64,000 nucleotides of DNA, taken from positions 24,291 to 88,290 of the forward strand of contig ARYC01001476.1 of NCBI GenBank assembly GCA_000711775.1, written 5' to 3'. Source of the stretch: Oxytricha trifallax (Eukaryota; Ciliophora; Spirotrichea; Sporadotrichida; Oxytrichidae). The notes beneath the pieces are model-generated. The model was not told the origin of the DNA, searched no databases, and was given only the letters and a program-made list of their open reading frames with translations. Below, one piece after another: positions 1 through 10,728 of this stretch (position 1 is the first letter of the stretch; each line of letters opens with the position of its first letter). The translations under genes were made by a program, and so were the position numbers.

Positions 1-383
1 TTGCTTTTCTATTTATTTAGTATGAATTCTCTTTGATTAATTAAGAAAAATCTTTAATCCTTGTGAGTATGCGTAAACAATCCCCTAATCATTTAAAGAG
101 AAATTTGGATCCACTTTTTTGGATTTTACATCTGCTTGTTTCATAAAAAATTCATAATTTTCAAACACTTACAGGGAAACGAATTTCTCATATCCATTTT
201 TTTCTAGAATGTAATCGAGTACACTGCATCTGATTAATTATCCTCATTCTAATCAATATTTTACTAAGTAAATTCTGTATTATTACAATCTTGATTGTTG
301 TAAGAATCATTATCATAATAGTAAATCTTTTAGATTGATCTTAATTGTGATGATTAATGTTTCCTATGAATTAATATTGGCAT
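1..383 (-). CDS. Hypothetical protein, N-terminal part, runs off left edge
   Basis: Read on the - strand with TAA/TAG as Gln, an ATG at 383-381 opens a frame rich in Asn, Gln, Asp and Tyr (KIYYYDNDSYNNQDCNN). It slips one base near position 220 and then continues as YILEKNGYEKFVSLQVFENY and DPNFSLNDQGIVYAYSQ to the window edge. No family is recognised. The polar N-terminus and the frame that survives with many in-frame TAA/TAG codons argue that it is real. It is divergent from the next gene (+, start 562), so the 178 bp between them probably holds both promoters. The rest of the gene lies outside the window. Confidence 0.6.
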
Positions 384-561
384 CTTATTGTTACAGATGA
401 AGAAAATAAAGGTGGTAAATGATTATTAAAATGATATTAGATTTAAGCTAACATATTTAAATTTGGAGAGAGACTTAAACATAAGGAGGGGTTCATATTA
501 TATTTTAATATAATTAATGAATCTTAATTTATTTTGTTGGGTGTCTAGCTTTATTTTCCAA
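384..561. promoter_or_regulatory. Divergent intergenic region
   Basis: Very AT-rich gap between two divergent starts (383 on -, 562 on +). No coding frame is seen. By position it should carry both promoters; no specific element can be named. Confidence 0.4.
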
Positions 562-3471
562 ATGAAAAATTAATTATAAGTATTTAATCCTAATATCGAA
601 AAGCTAAACAAAAAAACAAGGATTAAAATTGCTCTAGATCCATCATGTCTTCCAAGAATGCAATTAAAGTATGAATTTCAAGAAAATTAAGAAATTAATT
701 CTATAAAACTAAATAAGAAATATCCAATCCATTAAACATTTAAAGATATTTCTGAAAACTTATCAGAGCAATATATTCAATCAAATTTGAAGCAGGAATT
801 TGTCTATGAAAAGTAAAATAAGGATTAGATCAGCTATAAACAATCAAGAGTTAAAATTAATTGAATTATTTCACACCTCTTTAGAAGCGATTAAATTTTG
901 GAAAATTAAAATCAGATATTATTTAAAAAACAACTGCAATTTAAGACCAAAGTTTTTCTGTTAATATTCATAAGTAACAGTTACCAAAAATCTCTTTAGA
1001 GTAATAAGATAAGATATACCATAATTAATATCAAGCAAAAGGTATGATAAATTGAAATAATTTATGAATTCTGACTTGCCTTTAATAAATCAATAGTATA
1101 TCTACCCTCTATATAGGTTTGACGTCGATTCATAGTAAAACACTATAAATTCTAGCAAACAAGAAATTTAATCGAGATCTCCATTAATCAATAATTAAGA
1201 ATTTAATATGAAAGAATTTAAACCATCATCAAATGGTCTGAATTCTTTGAATCAAACGAGGAATGAAATTGAGATATCAAAAGATAATGATAATGTTAAA
1301 GCAACTCAATCTATAAAGTCCAGGCAGTTTAAACTTTACAGATCCTAAAAGAATAATGGTAAGTCTTTCTAGAGTGTTAACGAATAAAGTTTGTATATAT
1401 TAAATAGCTTTTTTACGGAGGATAAACCTTCTAGAAGGAGGGGTGCCTCCTCTTTAAATTCATTTTGGATATATACTAAATCTTTTTGGAACTTACTTTT
1501 TTAAACGTCATGGTTCTTATAGAATATAATAAATATTTCACAATACAAAATTAATTATATAGTTGTCAAATTAATATATTTATATGAAAAATATTATCTC
1601 TTAGATTGATGTATAAGCCTAAAACTAAAATTAAATAAAATGATTAATTTTTTCATTTAAAAATCTAATAATTTGTTTTTACTTATTCTAAGATTTTCAA
1701 TTACTTATATAAAAGTATAAATTATAAAAAACGCTTTTGACTTATTAAGTAAATAAAACCTTTTATTGTAAACAAAAACTTCTTATATCTTTAATAGGGA
1801 TCCACCAAATCATTCTTTGTTTTAAATAAAAAATAATTGTTATAATTTCTTCCCTCAATGAAAGCAAGAGGATCACTTTTGTACAAGTACTAAAGGCTTA
1901 AAAAGCAGAATTATGAATCATTTTATAAAACAATTTATTTTTATCAGTCTACAATCAAAGTTTTGCTTAAGATTAAATTCAGCAAGACATCGTTTAGAAA
2001 AATAAATCCTTCAATATCTAAGAACACACAACTCAAACACTTATAGATAGATTCTAGCTTCCTTAACAAGATCTAAATTAATTTTGCAATAATTCCTTAA
2101 GTGTTTCAAGAAATATACATCACAGAAATTGATATGTGAATTACATGTCTACACAAACCACTCAAAGAAAATATATAGATAAATCATTTGATTTATAAGA
2201 GTCAATTCAATTTTATCAGCCATGTTCTTCATCTATAAATTTGAATCCCCTAAGTAATGAATTTTCCACTAAAGTTTCTTATAATTAACATAAAATGATA
2301 GCAATAATGAATAGATTATATAAGACTAGGAGATACTTGAGAAGTAATAAATACGGGAATTATGCCAGGAATATAAAAATAAAAGACTTAAGTAAATTGA
2401 CTAAAGTGTTATAAGAAGGAGTTAAATTCTTTCTAAAAGTCATTTATAAGATTTAATTATTGATATTATTACATTAATTATTATGCTGATTTAAATAGAT
2501 ATTGCATTAACAAGAAAATTAAAGTAATTATTCATTTAAAAATTAAAGCAAAATTAGTTCAATATAAATAAAATGTAGATTGAACAAGTCATAACGAATA
2601 AATATGAATGGCTGATCTATAGACTCTGGGTTATAGAGAAGCCAGAGCCATAGCACTTCAATTTCAAAATATCAGAAATCATCATTTAATGTAATCCTTG
2701 CTAATAATCTAACAATTCTATTTTTTTACAAATTTTTATAGAATAAACAAGCCTTACTCGTTTTTCTTCTCATCTAAAGAAAGCAATTAAATTCTTAGAA
2801 AATATGAAAGAAAACATTCTAAGAAATTTGTTTATGAGAGTCTCCTAAAAAAATTTAAAGAAATCAGATCAAAGTGTTCCCGTGACCACAGCTTACTACT
2901 ATAATGAAAGCAGGGATTAAATTGACATTTAACACAAACATATTTCCATCAATAACATCAGTAAGTCATAATTCTAATATTTATTATGCTATTATAATAG
3001 AGCAATTCATTTTTGATTAGGATAAGCTGCACCTAGACTTACTAACTGAATATATTTCATCTACAGATAAACTAAAAAACATTGTGATTAAATGCGAATG
3101 GACTCCATTACTTTGTCTAATTGAGGCTAGAGAGAATCATTTATTAATAGATAAAAATATTAACTTAAAATAGATATATAACTTATTAAAATTTGAACAA
3201 TAGTATGATGAAACTATTTCATAAGTTCAAAGAGTAGCGACATATAAGGGTCCTATTGGACTGTCGAATTAGTAAAAAGAGGTGTCCAATTTCAAAAATA
3301 AAGACATAGAAAAAGCATGCTCTATGATATAGAATAAATTAGCATAGTCAGACATTGTGATTTATTAAGCTATTTATTAATTCAAAATTAAGAAAAGTGT
3401 CTAGTATTTAATAGGGGTATCAAATATTCATGCTGAAATAGAGTTGCACAAAAACAAATTAGTTTTTGATA
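562..3471 (+). CDS. Large hypothetical gene, 5' part (split by the 3458-5067 insert)
   Basis: The frame starts at ATG 562 (MKNQLQVFNPNIEKLNKK). It can be followed with TAA/TAG as Gln through about 865, 870-1060, 1066-1605, 1858-2134, 2150-2490 and 2573-3471. One-base slips and AT-rich gaps separate these pieces, the gaps (about 1610-1855 and 2490-2570) being IES-like. A GT-AG intron fits at 2961-3000. The product is basic and Gln/Asn-rich; one stretch near 1400-1600 is hydrophobic/aromatic. The last segment (KLVFD) joins in frame across the insert at 3458-5067 to coding sequence from 5082 on. No domain is recognised. Treating all pieces as one gene is inference; the last two (2573-3471) are the firmest. 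Confidence 0.55.
2961..3000 (+). other. Spliceosomal intron, 40 bp
   Basis: Begins GTAAGT and ends ATAATAG. Removing it joins ATC A to AG CAA in frame (ISI-NNI-K-QFIFDQD). It has canonical GT-AG ends, unlike the pointer-bounded IESs elsewhere in the window. Confidence 0.7.
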
Positions 3472-3519
3472 TTTATTTTAATTTTCATTAACTTAAAAAG
3501 TTAAGTAAAAGGTCGTAAC

Positions 3520-3618
3520 GAGGAGGGACAGTCGAACCGTTCTAATCAAGAGGCAAGTATTTTTGCCTCACTAGTCCGAAAAGCGAACTTCCCCCTCCTG
3601 GATCGTAGGATCCGGAGG
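3520..3618. other. Strongly structured GC-rich segment near the left end of the insert
   Basis: Nested pairings: AGGAGGG (about 3521) with CCCTCCT (about 3593); a 7-bp hairpin GAGGCAA/TTGCCTC around 3550-3567; and CTGGATC/GATCCGG with a GTAG loop (about 3598-3615), where one T-G pair would be allowed in RNA. The overall shape recalls a cloverleaf on either strand, but no canonical T-arm or D-arm could be fitted. It may be a structured RNA or a DNA secondary-structure end. Confidence 0.4.
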
Positions 3619-3984
3619 TGTGTTTTAACAAAGAAGTACATACATACTCACGAGTGGCCATAATCATAGAGTATGTCAGATTTGACACCCTTAAGTCAGT
3701 ACTATCTTTTAGCATCCGTTCACAACCCAGCTAGGTACTAAACCTAACCCTAGCGCAACCAGAGCACTCACTCAATATTAGATTTTCTTAATTTTCGAAT
3801 TGATTATCTAGAGTCTAGTCACAATCAACCAACATAAATCGACGAGCTTACGTCCAATTAGCTCGTCTACCCAGCTCCAAACCAACCACCCAAAAGTCCA
3901 CTCTCTGTTCATGATGACATTTTTACCTTCAACTAGGCATGAGGCCTGACCGAACAAATTCAGTCATATAGTTTTAAACATCTC

Positions 3985-4218
3985 TCAAACAGTACTATAC
4001 CTATAAAAAGTCTTAACAAACAAATAAGACTGCAGAACACTGTCACTAAAAACCTCATAACAACAATTAATCTCCTTCATTAACAGATTCCTAACCTCAG
4101 AAATGACTTTACAATCAAGACACCTACCACCATTTTCCCTACTACATAAGGGAATACACAAAGATACGTTTTGGAAGGAATCACTCCCTGATTTTCTCTA
4201 CAAATACGTCACTGCCAT
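3985..4218 (-). CDS. Possible small ORF in the insert, about 77 aa, Cys-rich
   Basis: ATG at 4218-4216, one in-frame TAG, TGA stop at 3985. It contains CIPLC...GRCLDCK, a CxxxC...CxxC arrangement that could bind zinc, followed by an amphipathic segment. It lies in the compositionally odd part of the 1.6-kb insert. A frame of this length is not improbable by chance when only TGA is a stop, so support is weak. Confidence 0.25.
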
Positions 4219-4477
4219 CGATAGTGACTAAATTTCATATTATATAGGAAATTTTAGAACAGAAAACAATTAGAGAATCACCCAAGGTACCAATACATTT
4301 GACCAAAGATATGATGGGAATCACCCAAATAATATCAAGATACTTATTACTAAAACTTAATACCTAGTCAACTAACAAAGTACCTAACAGGGAACAAACA
4401 TTAACAACACCAAGAAAAGTATACCACAACCTAAACAACAATACAATAACTCTGGCCCAAAGCCAGAGAAAAACTTT

Positions 4478-4503
4478 TGAAAACCCCTAAATCCCTAAAC
4501 CCC
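4478..4503. repeat. Degenerate telomere-like C-rich tract
   Basis: Reads AAAACCCCTAAATCCCTAAA followed by CCCC. The spacing resembles broken C4A4 telomere units of spirotrichs. It sits inside the 1.6-kb insert, just upstream of a hairpin AGATTTT/AAAATCT and downstream of another, CTCTGG/CCAGAG. Confidence 0.35.
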
Positions 4504-4619
4504 ATAGATTTTGACATAAAATCTGGATATTAACCACTGAAATTAAAGAATGTTACTAAATAGGTTATAAAAGATTTGGGACTTTTTATACTATATAATA
4601 ATAAAAATTTAATTAAAAG

Positions 4620-4898
4620 ATGTTTCAGGAAGTGAGTTTATTTGATTTGAAAATCAACGGGAGATGGTGTCCAATATGCAATCTTCCAGACTGCATGGAA
4701 AACAGCTACAGAACTCTGAGAGCCTTTGATGAAACTATGCAAGAACTCCAAGAATATGTTGAGTTCGGAGTTTATGATGGAATTAGTTCCATAGATAGCG
4801 AAGAAGAAGAAGAAGAGATTCAGAAACATGTACTCAATTTCTACAGAGAAAGAGTATAGCTTAGACAGTTGTGGGCTCACAAAAATAGATTATTTTGA
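4620..4898 (+). CDS. Small acidic protein encoded by the insert, 92 aa
   Basis: ATG at 4620. The frame has no TAA or TAG for 79 codons, then one TAG, and ends at TGA 4896-4898. Read with ciliate code it is 92 residues; with the standard code it would stop at the TAG. It has RWCPICNLPDC near residues 15-26 (CxxC plus a further Cys, metal-knuckle-like). A helical middle follows, then a Ser-Ser-Ile-Asp-Ser-Glu6 acidic patch and a basic tail. The scarcity of TAA/TAG Gln codons sets it apart from host genes. No family is recognised. It is the best candidate for a protein belonging to the element. Confidence 0.5.
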
Positions 4899-5067
4899 GT
4901 TAATTTTTCAAAAATTAATTAAAATATATCATGAGATGGGCAACCAGAGAGATTGAACAGATCAGATGATTTAAATAATATTAAAAGGGCTTGTCCCTTA
5001 AGTGCTTTAAAGCTTATTGATCGGGGCTCCCCAGAGACCTCAATGTGATCAAATTATTATTATTATT

Positions 5068-6600
5068 ATTAGTTTTTGATAAATAAGTGGTGTTAAACCT
5101 TTCTGAAGAGGAAAATAATTAGCTATTCAAAGCTGTATAAACTTTAAATTAAGAAGTAAAACAAGCATTGACAATTAATGATAGAAAAAAAGAAAATTAG
5201 CTAGAATTATAAGACATGAAGTTGAAAACTAAATGCACGTTTTGTGAGAGAAAATTAAAACAAGGAATTAATGAAAATCATGAATTGATTATAAAATTCA
5301 TACTAAGTCTCCTCAATGATTTCAAGTTGTTAGTTAAGGACTTGTCCAAGCATTCTAATAAGTTCACAATGATGAATAGGCAGAGAGTGAGTATCAATAC
5401 TTCTAGGAAATCAGAATAAAATTATCTAACTCTGTTAATCCATTCCCATTAATGCAGATATTTAGTGACTTGAATATAAACTAATAACTAAAGAGAATGA
5501 AAGAGTCACAGCATTGGATTTATGATTCAATACCTACTTGCCCCGCCTGCTATCAATCTATATATTAAACTAGAAATGAAATAAGTAATGGGGATTTATT
5601 GAAAGTACAATTAACCATCAAGTAGAATGATCAGATTATTAGCAAAATTAAAAGAATTATTTATTTACTGTGCAATATCTGGAAGATAGATCTGACTAGG
5701 TCTAATGAAGATGGTTTCAAGAAAAATATGAGAATAACTAAAGAGTTTAAAGTGGACAAAACCATATTGAAAATTGAAGATAAAATTAATAAATTGAGAG
5801 ATAAGCTATTAAATTTATGTTGAATATCAAGACAGCTAGAGAATTCAAAGTCAGATCATTTTAGGCTTAAAATAAGACTATATTTTTATTATTAAAAAAA
5901 GTCAACTTATAAGATTATTGAATCTAAAAGGCTAATTTTGAAGGATAACTAGATTAAGAGACCAAAATCATGTTTACTATAAAATTCTATCGGTACTTCT
6001 TGCTTAACTTCACGATAGAAATCAAATTTCTAAATGGTTAAGGAGCATTCAAAGTTACCTATGATATCTAGCTCTACTATAATATATAATTATTAAACAG
6101 AAAAAAAATCACTGCAGATGCTTTAAAGCTCAGTAGTATGAACACTTTTGATAAAACTTAATTAGACAGTTAGCAGTAAATAATCAAGAGAAATATATAA
6201 TAATTAACTGAAGGGAAAGAATATAATAAAATAAGTGAACACTCTCAAAAATACTCTCACTTATCAAAAATTATATTTAAAGAAATGCTTTGTAAAAATT
6301 ATTATAAACATTAATAGGAATTGCAAAATGAGTAAAGTAAAGTCATAGTGCTTTGCCTTAAACTGTAAGGACTTATAGAAATATTATTCATAAATCAATT
6401 GATTTAGTGGCTAAAGAGCAGTTAACATAAAGAAATTATAAGCCAAATGTGAATAAAGATAACTTTAATTTCAAGCTTGATAAACTCAAAACAATTATAT
6501 AATCTGCATAACAAAGTCTTTCTTTGCCATCATTTTCCTTTATCAATAGTAATTATTTTTTAAATAATCACTAAAGGGATCATTAGTACCAGGTGAAAAT
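5068..6600 (+). CDS. Large hypothetical gene, 3' part
   Basis: Continues in frame from the 5' part across the 14-bp repeat: VVLNLSEEENNQLFKAVQ, then KTKCTFCERKLKQGI (a CxxC pair), then after a one-base slip near 5440 PTCPACYQSIYQ (second CxxC). The two CxxC pairs, about 100 residues apart, could form a zinc site. Further coding runs through about 5820 and 5969-6455 (MFTIKFYRYFLLNF... rich in Gln/Lys). The frame becomes uncertain around 6460-6600. It ends just before the next gene's ATG at 6606. Function unknown. Confidence 0.55.
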
Positions 6601-6605
6601 TTCAA

Positions 6606-9600
6606 ATGAGCGATGCAAGAAGAGAAAGACTTCTTGACATTCAAAAGAGAGAACAACTCAAGGGACTCCTCATAAACAAATTCAAATTATTTAATGTTTT
6701 ACATTATTCATAATAATTTATTTATGATTAATTATTTAAGATTGATTTACTCTGAGATTGATGAGGATGACTAATTTAAATCTTTCATAAACCTATTTTT
6801 ATTAAGAATAAAAGCAAGCTCTTCTAAATGTGTAGAATATTTGTAAAATTATTATATAAATTTCCAACACAAAAGAAGGTTGAGGACAAAGAACAATTCA
6901 AGCAAGAGGTTGATCTTAAATTATTATAATTTTAGATTGATTTTGAAAGACAGATGCACCAAAAAAAGAGAAGACAAGAGAAGGAGAGATTGTTATGTAT
7001 TAAGACAAAAGGCTAAGACTGCCGAGGAAAGAGAAAGGGAGAGATAATCATTAATGTCCAATTAAATTATAATAATGATATTCTAAATTTAGCATTCAAT
7101 TGCTCTTAAATTTTACACTTAAAATATAAAGCTTAATTCAAGATTCAATAAACCTTAGACTCCAATAGTACAGCTTGATCCCAAAGTAGTTAATAGTTTT
7201 TAAGAGAGAATATTATTCCAGAGAAAAGCAGGATAAACATTTTAAAGAGAAACTTGTCAAATGAATCTAAAAATTAAAATATTATAGCCTAGGATTGCAA
7301 AGTATAATGGAATGGGAAAATCAATGAAATTGCATATTAGAGAAGTAAGTTAATTTTTATTGTTAAAAGAATTTAAAATTAGGTGTGCTTAATATCGAAA
7401 ACACTCTTAATCTCTCTCTTTCAGCAAGTTAGATCAATTTTGGGTTAAAATTGCTCTAAAATATTACCAAAATTTAAAATTTCATTCTAATGTAATGACG
7501 TGATGAATTATACTATGGATGTAGTGTCTAATAAAATTCTAAAATCGCTTTTTCTAACAGCTTAATGTTACTTAACATACAATGGAAATTTATTGAATTA
7601 TATTTTATTTACATTCTCCAATTCAGTAATACTAATTAGTTTTTTCATTTAATTATTATAAAAATTTACTTAAAACAAGCAAATAAAGCGATACTAATAT
7701 ATTAAGAATCTCTAAAACAAATTAATCTAGTAGGAAGAGCTTTATATTTAAGAAAAATCGAACTCAAAATATTATATAAATTAATTAGGGGAAATAGAAT
7801 TAGGTGAATAAAAAAGAAATAATTAATAACTAATAATTTATTAATTTATATTAAAAGTATAAATAGATTTTGGATCACAGTCTATTGTGCTAGTGTAGAT
7901 TCAATTAAATAAATTAATTTATTTTTAATTCTTCATAATACATTATTTGAAACAGTTAGTAATAACAATTATGGCGACTCTATCACAAAAGGGATTGTTA
8001 TGTATTTTATAAAAATTATACTATAGTTTACAAATTCAAGGTCAAGTATGGCGACAAACCATCTCTTGCTGGTTATATCGATAATGAAGAGTAAAAATTA
8101 TCTAAAACGATAGATTAACAGAAGAAATCTTGAAAAAGCTGGATGACAGAATCTTAAGAGTGGCTGAATTAAGAGACAAAAATTGGATATCTTGGATAAT
8201 CGCAAATCAATCAGATCAACTGGGTCAAGACAGATCAACAGAGGTGGCTCTGTAAGATTAGGAACTCATGGTCAGCAGAGATAAGAGGGCGATGCTGGTT
8301 TGGATATTGAGACCAGATCAGTTGCAAGATCAAGAACGTCAGGGGCTAGTAAATCTCCAAGACATCAAAGCACCAAGAAGCACTTGTCCAAGGCAGGCAA
8401 TTCGACTAACTTTCCATGACATCATCCCAAGCATAAAAGACAGAAGTTTACTCTGAGATTGAAAGTCATTTCATAACTATTATTATACTGGATTTTAATG
8501 GATTGCTATTTATAAGTTCAATACATTTTTGCATTACGAAGAATAACTTACTCATAATTATATAGGAGTGAAGCTCTTCTAAGAGACAAAGAAAGAAAAA
8601 GATTAATTATAGAAGAGCTTGAAAAGCAATTATACGAGAAGAAAGGCAAAAAGCAGAGTGAAACTGAGGAAAGTAAAATGTACGAAAAATTACAAGACCA
8701 ACATATTAGATTGCTTGAAGAAAGAGAAGTTAAAAAATAATAAGAAATGAAGAGGAAAATTATGCAAGAGAAGAGTTCTCATGATAAGCAATTATATGAA
8801 GAGAAACACAAAAAGAATTTTGTAATCAGATTTCAGATAAATTATAAAGTTTATGTTGATTTTGTTAGAAGACTGTAAATAAAGTGAGATGGATTAGGAA
8901 AACATTTATAAATTACAGAAGGAGGACTTATAGAAAATTTTAACAGAAAATGAGAGACAAATTTCTTATTTTTTAGCATAAAACAGAGATAGGAAGATAT
9001 CAAGGCCCAATAGTAATATACTCGCATGCTTGAAAAACAAGAATAAGATCACCTGAATAAATTTAAGGCAAGAGAACAAAGAGCCTAAGAATTCATGAAT
9101 CGCTTGGCGGACACAGTATTAAGAACACGGATGATAGAGCCAGAGAAGAAGAAGACAAGATAAGACGCTATGAAATGGAGAAGGAAATGAGTGAGAGAAT
9201 GGAAGACGAGAAGAAATTCAACAAGGTAAAGTCTGAGCAGAGAATAAACTCTGGAATTTATTATGTTATTTTTTCAAAAAATTTATATTAAAATGAAATT
9301 ATTTTGTATTTTTTAGTTATACAATATAAATTTAAGGTGTTTGAATAAATCTATTGATCTAACTAATTCAGTTAAACATACTTTTTTATGTGAAATCTTC
9401 GTATAAAAAATTATTATCTAAAATAAATTTAAAAGTACTTAGATTATTATTATAAATATATAATCAAATGAAACCTATATTAAAATAGGATATTGATAAT
9501 TTGTTCTACTTTTAGCAAAAGAAAATATATTTTTTCTTTATTCGTTTGTATATTAATTAATTTATATAATGGAGCAGTAAAATTTATACAATCCTTCCTA

Positions 9601-9959
9601 TAAATTCTAATTATATAATAAATTTTAGTAAAAGAATAATTTATTTATTTTGAATGAGAGACTTCCTTGCTAAGCAAATGAATGAGAAGAAGCACAGAGA
9701 GGACATGGAGAAGGCTTCGATTGATGAACAGGCTGTGATGAGGAAACAAGACTACAGAAACTACAACGAGGAGGAGAGAAGACTCAACGACAAGATTAAC
9801 AAGATCAACAAGGAAAACGCTGATTTCTTGAAGAGGCAGATGGACGACAAACATGCCAAGCAACGTGCAAAGATGAACAAGCAGGAGTTCTTACTTAACA
9901 AGCCACTTCTCAAGGAGATCAACGAGAAGAAGAGAGCCACTCAGTATGGGGTTCATTGA
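6606..9959 (+). CDS. Coiled-coil protein, flagellar/cytoskeletal type (interrupted by IESs)
   Basis: Starts at ATG 6606 (MSDARRERLLDIQKREQLKG) and ends at TGA 9957-9959. It is rich in Glu/Lys/Arg/Gln with long predicted helices (LLRDKERKRLIIEELEKQLY; EEEDKIRRYEMEKEMSERME; DFLKRQMDDKHAKQRAKMNK). A basic Ser-rich linker, RSVARSRTSGASKSPRHQ, lies near 8310-8370. The composition resembles axonemal/ciliary coiled-coil proteins of the trichohyalin-plectin-homology kind, but this is not a firm assignment. Three pointer-bounded IESs (6678-6857, 7970-8046, 8464-8566) interrupt it, and a fourth gap of about 400 bp near 9240-9650 has no resolved pointer. One-base slips occur near 7000, 8150, 8435 and 9125. 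Stretches 7340-7700 and 9240-9650 are AT-rich with nothing else recognisable. Confidence 0.65.
6678..6857. other. IES, 180 bp, pointer AAATT
   Basis: AAATT at 6678-6682 and 6858-6862. Collapsing them joins LLINKF to PTQKKVEDKEQ in frame. The interior is AT-rich and noncoding. Ends are not GT-AG. Confidence 0.65.
7970..8046. other. IES, 77 bp, 9-bp pointer TATGGCGAC
   Basis: TATGGCGAC at 7970-7978 and 8047-8055. Removing one copy and the interior joins ETVSNNN to YGDKPSLAGYIDNEE in frame. A 9-bp GC-containing repeat at this spacing in such AT-rich DNA is unlikely by chance. Confidence 0.75.
8464..8566. other. IES, 103 bp, pointer AGT
   Basis: AGT at 8464-8466 and 8567-8569. Collapsing gives EVYSEIE-SEALLRDKERKRL in frame. 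A GT-AG intron at this place would not keep the frame. Confidence 0.55.
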
Positions 9960-10207
9960 GAGACAATGAGTCAGTCATGCAACACTAATTTTATTCACAC
10001 ACTCTGATAACAATATACATACACTGCATTAAATCAACTATTTTATATTATTTTCATTTAAGAAACTTCATTTTCAAACTATAGTCCATATTAACATTCA
10101 GTTTAAATGTTATGATTGTATGATACTTAGAATAAAGCTCAATGATTTATTTAGATATTAACTAGAGTTTGCTGATGATATTATAGTTAAAATGATAGGA
10201 ATGTAAC

Positions 10208-10728
10208 TCACTTGGTCTTCTTCATATCGTCTTTCTTCTTGTCAGCAAGCGAAGCTCCATTAGTATTACTCTGTTCCTTGAAGACTACTTGAATCTTGTC
10301 ATTGAGTTCCAAGAAGAGTTCTCTCCACTCTTTGATTTTGACGCTGTTCTCATTTTTGGTGTTCTTCACTTTTTAAACAGTTTAATGCAATTTCAATAAA
10401 CATGCAAGGTTTGGGTCTTACTTAATTTACACCATCATTTCATCAGATAAACCTATATTTATAATTAAGCATTTAGATAAGTCAGTATAAATATTATAAC
10501 TGTGGGTAATGCTTTGATTAATCAAAATATATAATGAGATAATAAATATTTTATTGCATGGGAGAGAATGGTAAAAAAAACAATAAGTTTTTTGAAGATT
10601 ATATTATAATAATTACCCATAGCTTTAGAAGTGGAAGCTGTTTAAGTTTTTTGTTGATATAGGCGAGAATCAGTGTTCGCAAATTTATGCTGTTTCAACT
10701 GACCAGTACGCTTTTGAATCGAGTTCAT
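10208..10728 (-). CDS. Small basic hypothetical protein, about 95 aa, two coding segments
   Basis: ATG at 10728-10726 (MNSIQKRTGQLKQHKFANTD); stop TGA at 10210-10208. The first segment runs to about 10620 and the second from about 10375 (KNTKNENSVKIKEWRELFLE), ending in a Lys/Asp-rich tail. The gap can be read either as a GT-AG intron (AMG|GTAATT...AAAAAG) or as an IES with pointer AAAG; both keep the frame. No family is recognised. It is convergent with the coiled-coil gene ending at 9959. Confidence 0.6.

Larger units (their letters stand above)
3458..5067. mobile_element. 1.6-kb transposon-like IES inside a gene, flanked by a 14-bp direct repeat
   Basis: The 14-mer ATTAGTTTTTGATA occurs at 3458-3471 and again at 5068-5081. 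Deleting the segment with one copy joins ...HKNKLVFD to KQVVLNLSEEENNQ exactly in frame, so this is an excisable insert in the flanking gene. Its interior differs from the rest of the window: it is visibly richer in G+C, with an A/C-rich + strand from about 3620 to 4510. It has strong hairpins near both ends (3521-3618; 4984-5046), a degenerate C-rich telomere-like tract (4478-4503), and two small ORFs (4620-4898 +; 3985-4218 -). No terminal inverted repeats or transposase were recognised. It could be a remnant transposon, a domesticated IES, or an unknown element type. Confidence 0.75.

Noticed and set aside
3510-3600. tRNA-like cloverleaf in the structured segment
   Set aside because: An acceptor-like stem and a strong middle hairpin exist on either strand, but the anticodon loop is the wrong size and no proper T-arm or D-arm forms.
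3500-4560. Mitochondrial DNA insertion (numt)
   Set aside because: Reading the - strand with TGA as Trp gives hydrophobic stretches, but stops recur in every frame and no mitochondrial gene could be recognised. The direct-repeat flanks fit an element better.
5052-5070. ATT microsatellite as a functional repeat
   Set aside because: A short (ATT)n run at the right end of the 1.6-kb insert; common in AT-rich DNA. It makes the exact repeat boundary slightly ambiguous but has no separate meaning.
562-6600. Programmed +1 frameshifting as in Euplotes
   Set aside because: The code here is TAA/TAG = Gln with TGA stop, unlike Euplotes, and the slips share no common motif.
8464-8566. Spliceosomal intron at this site
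   Set aside because: GT and AG can be found nearby but do not restore the good frame; the AGT pointer does.
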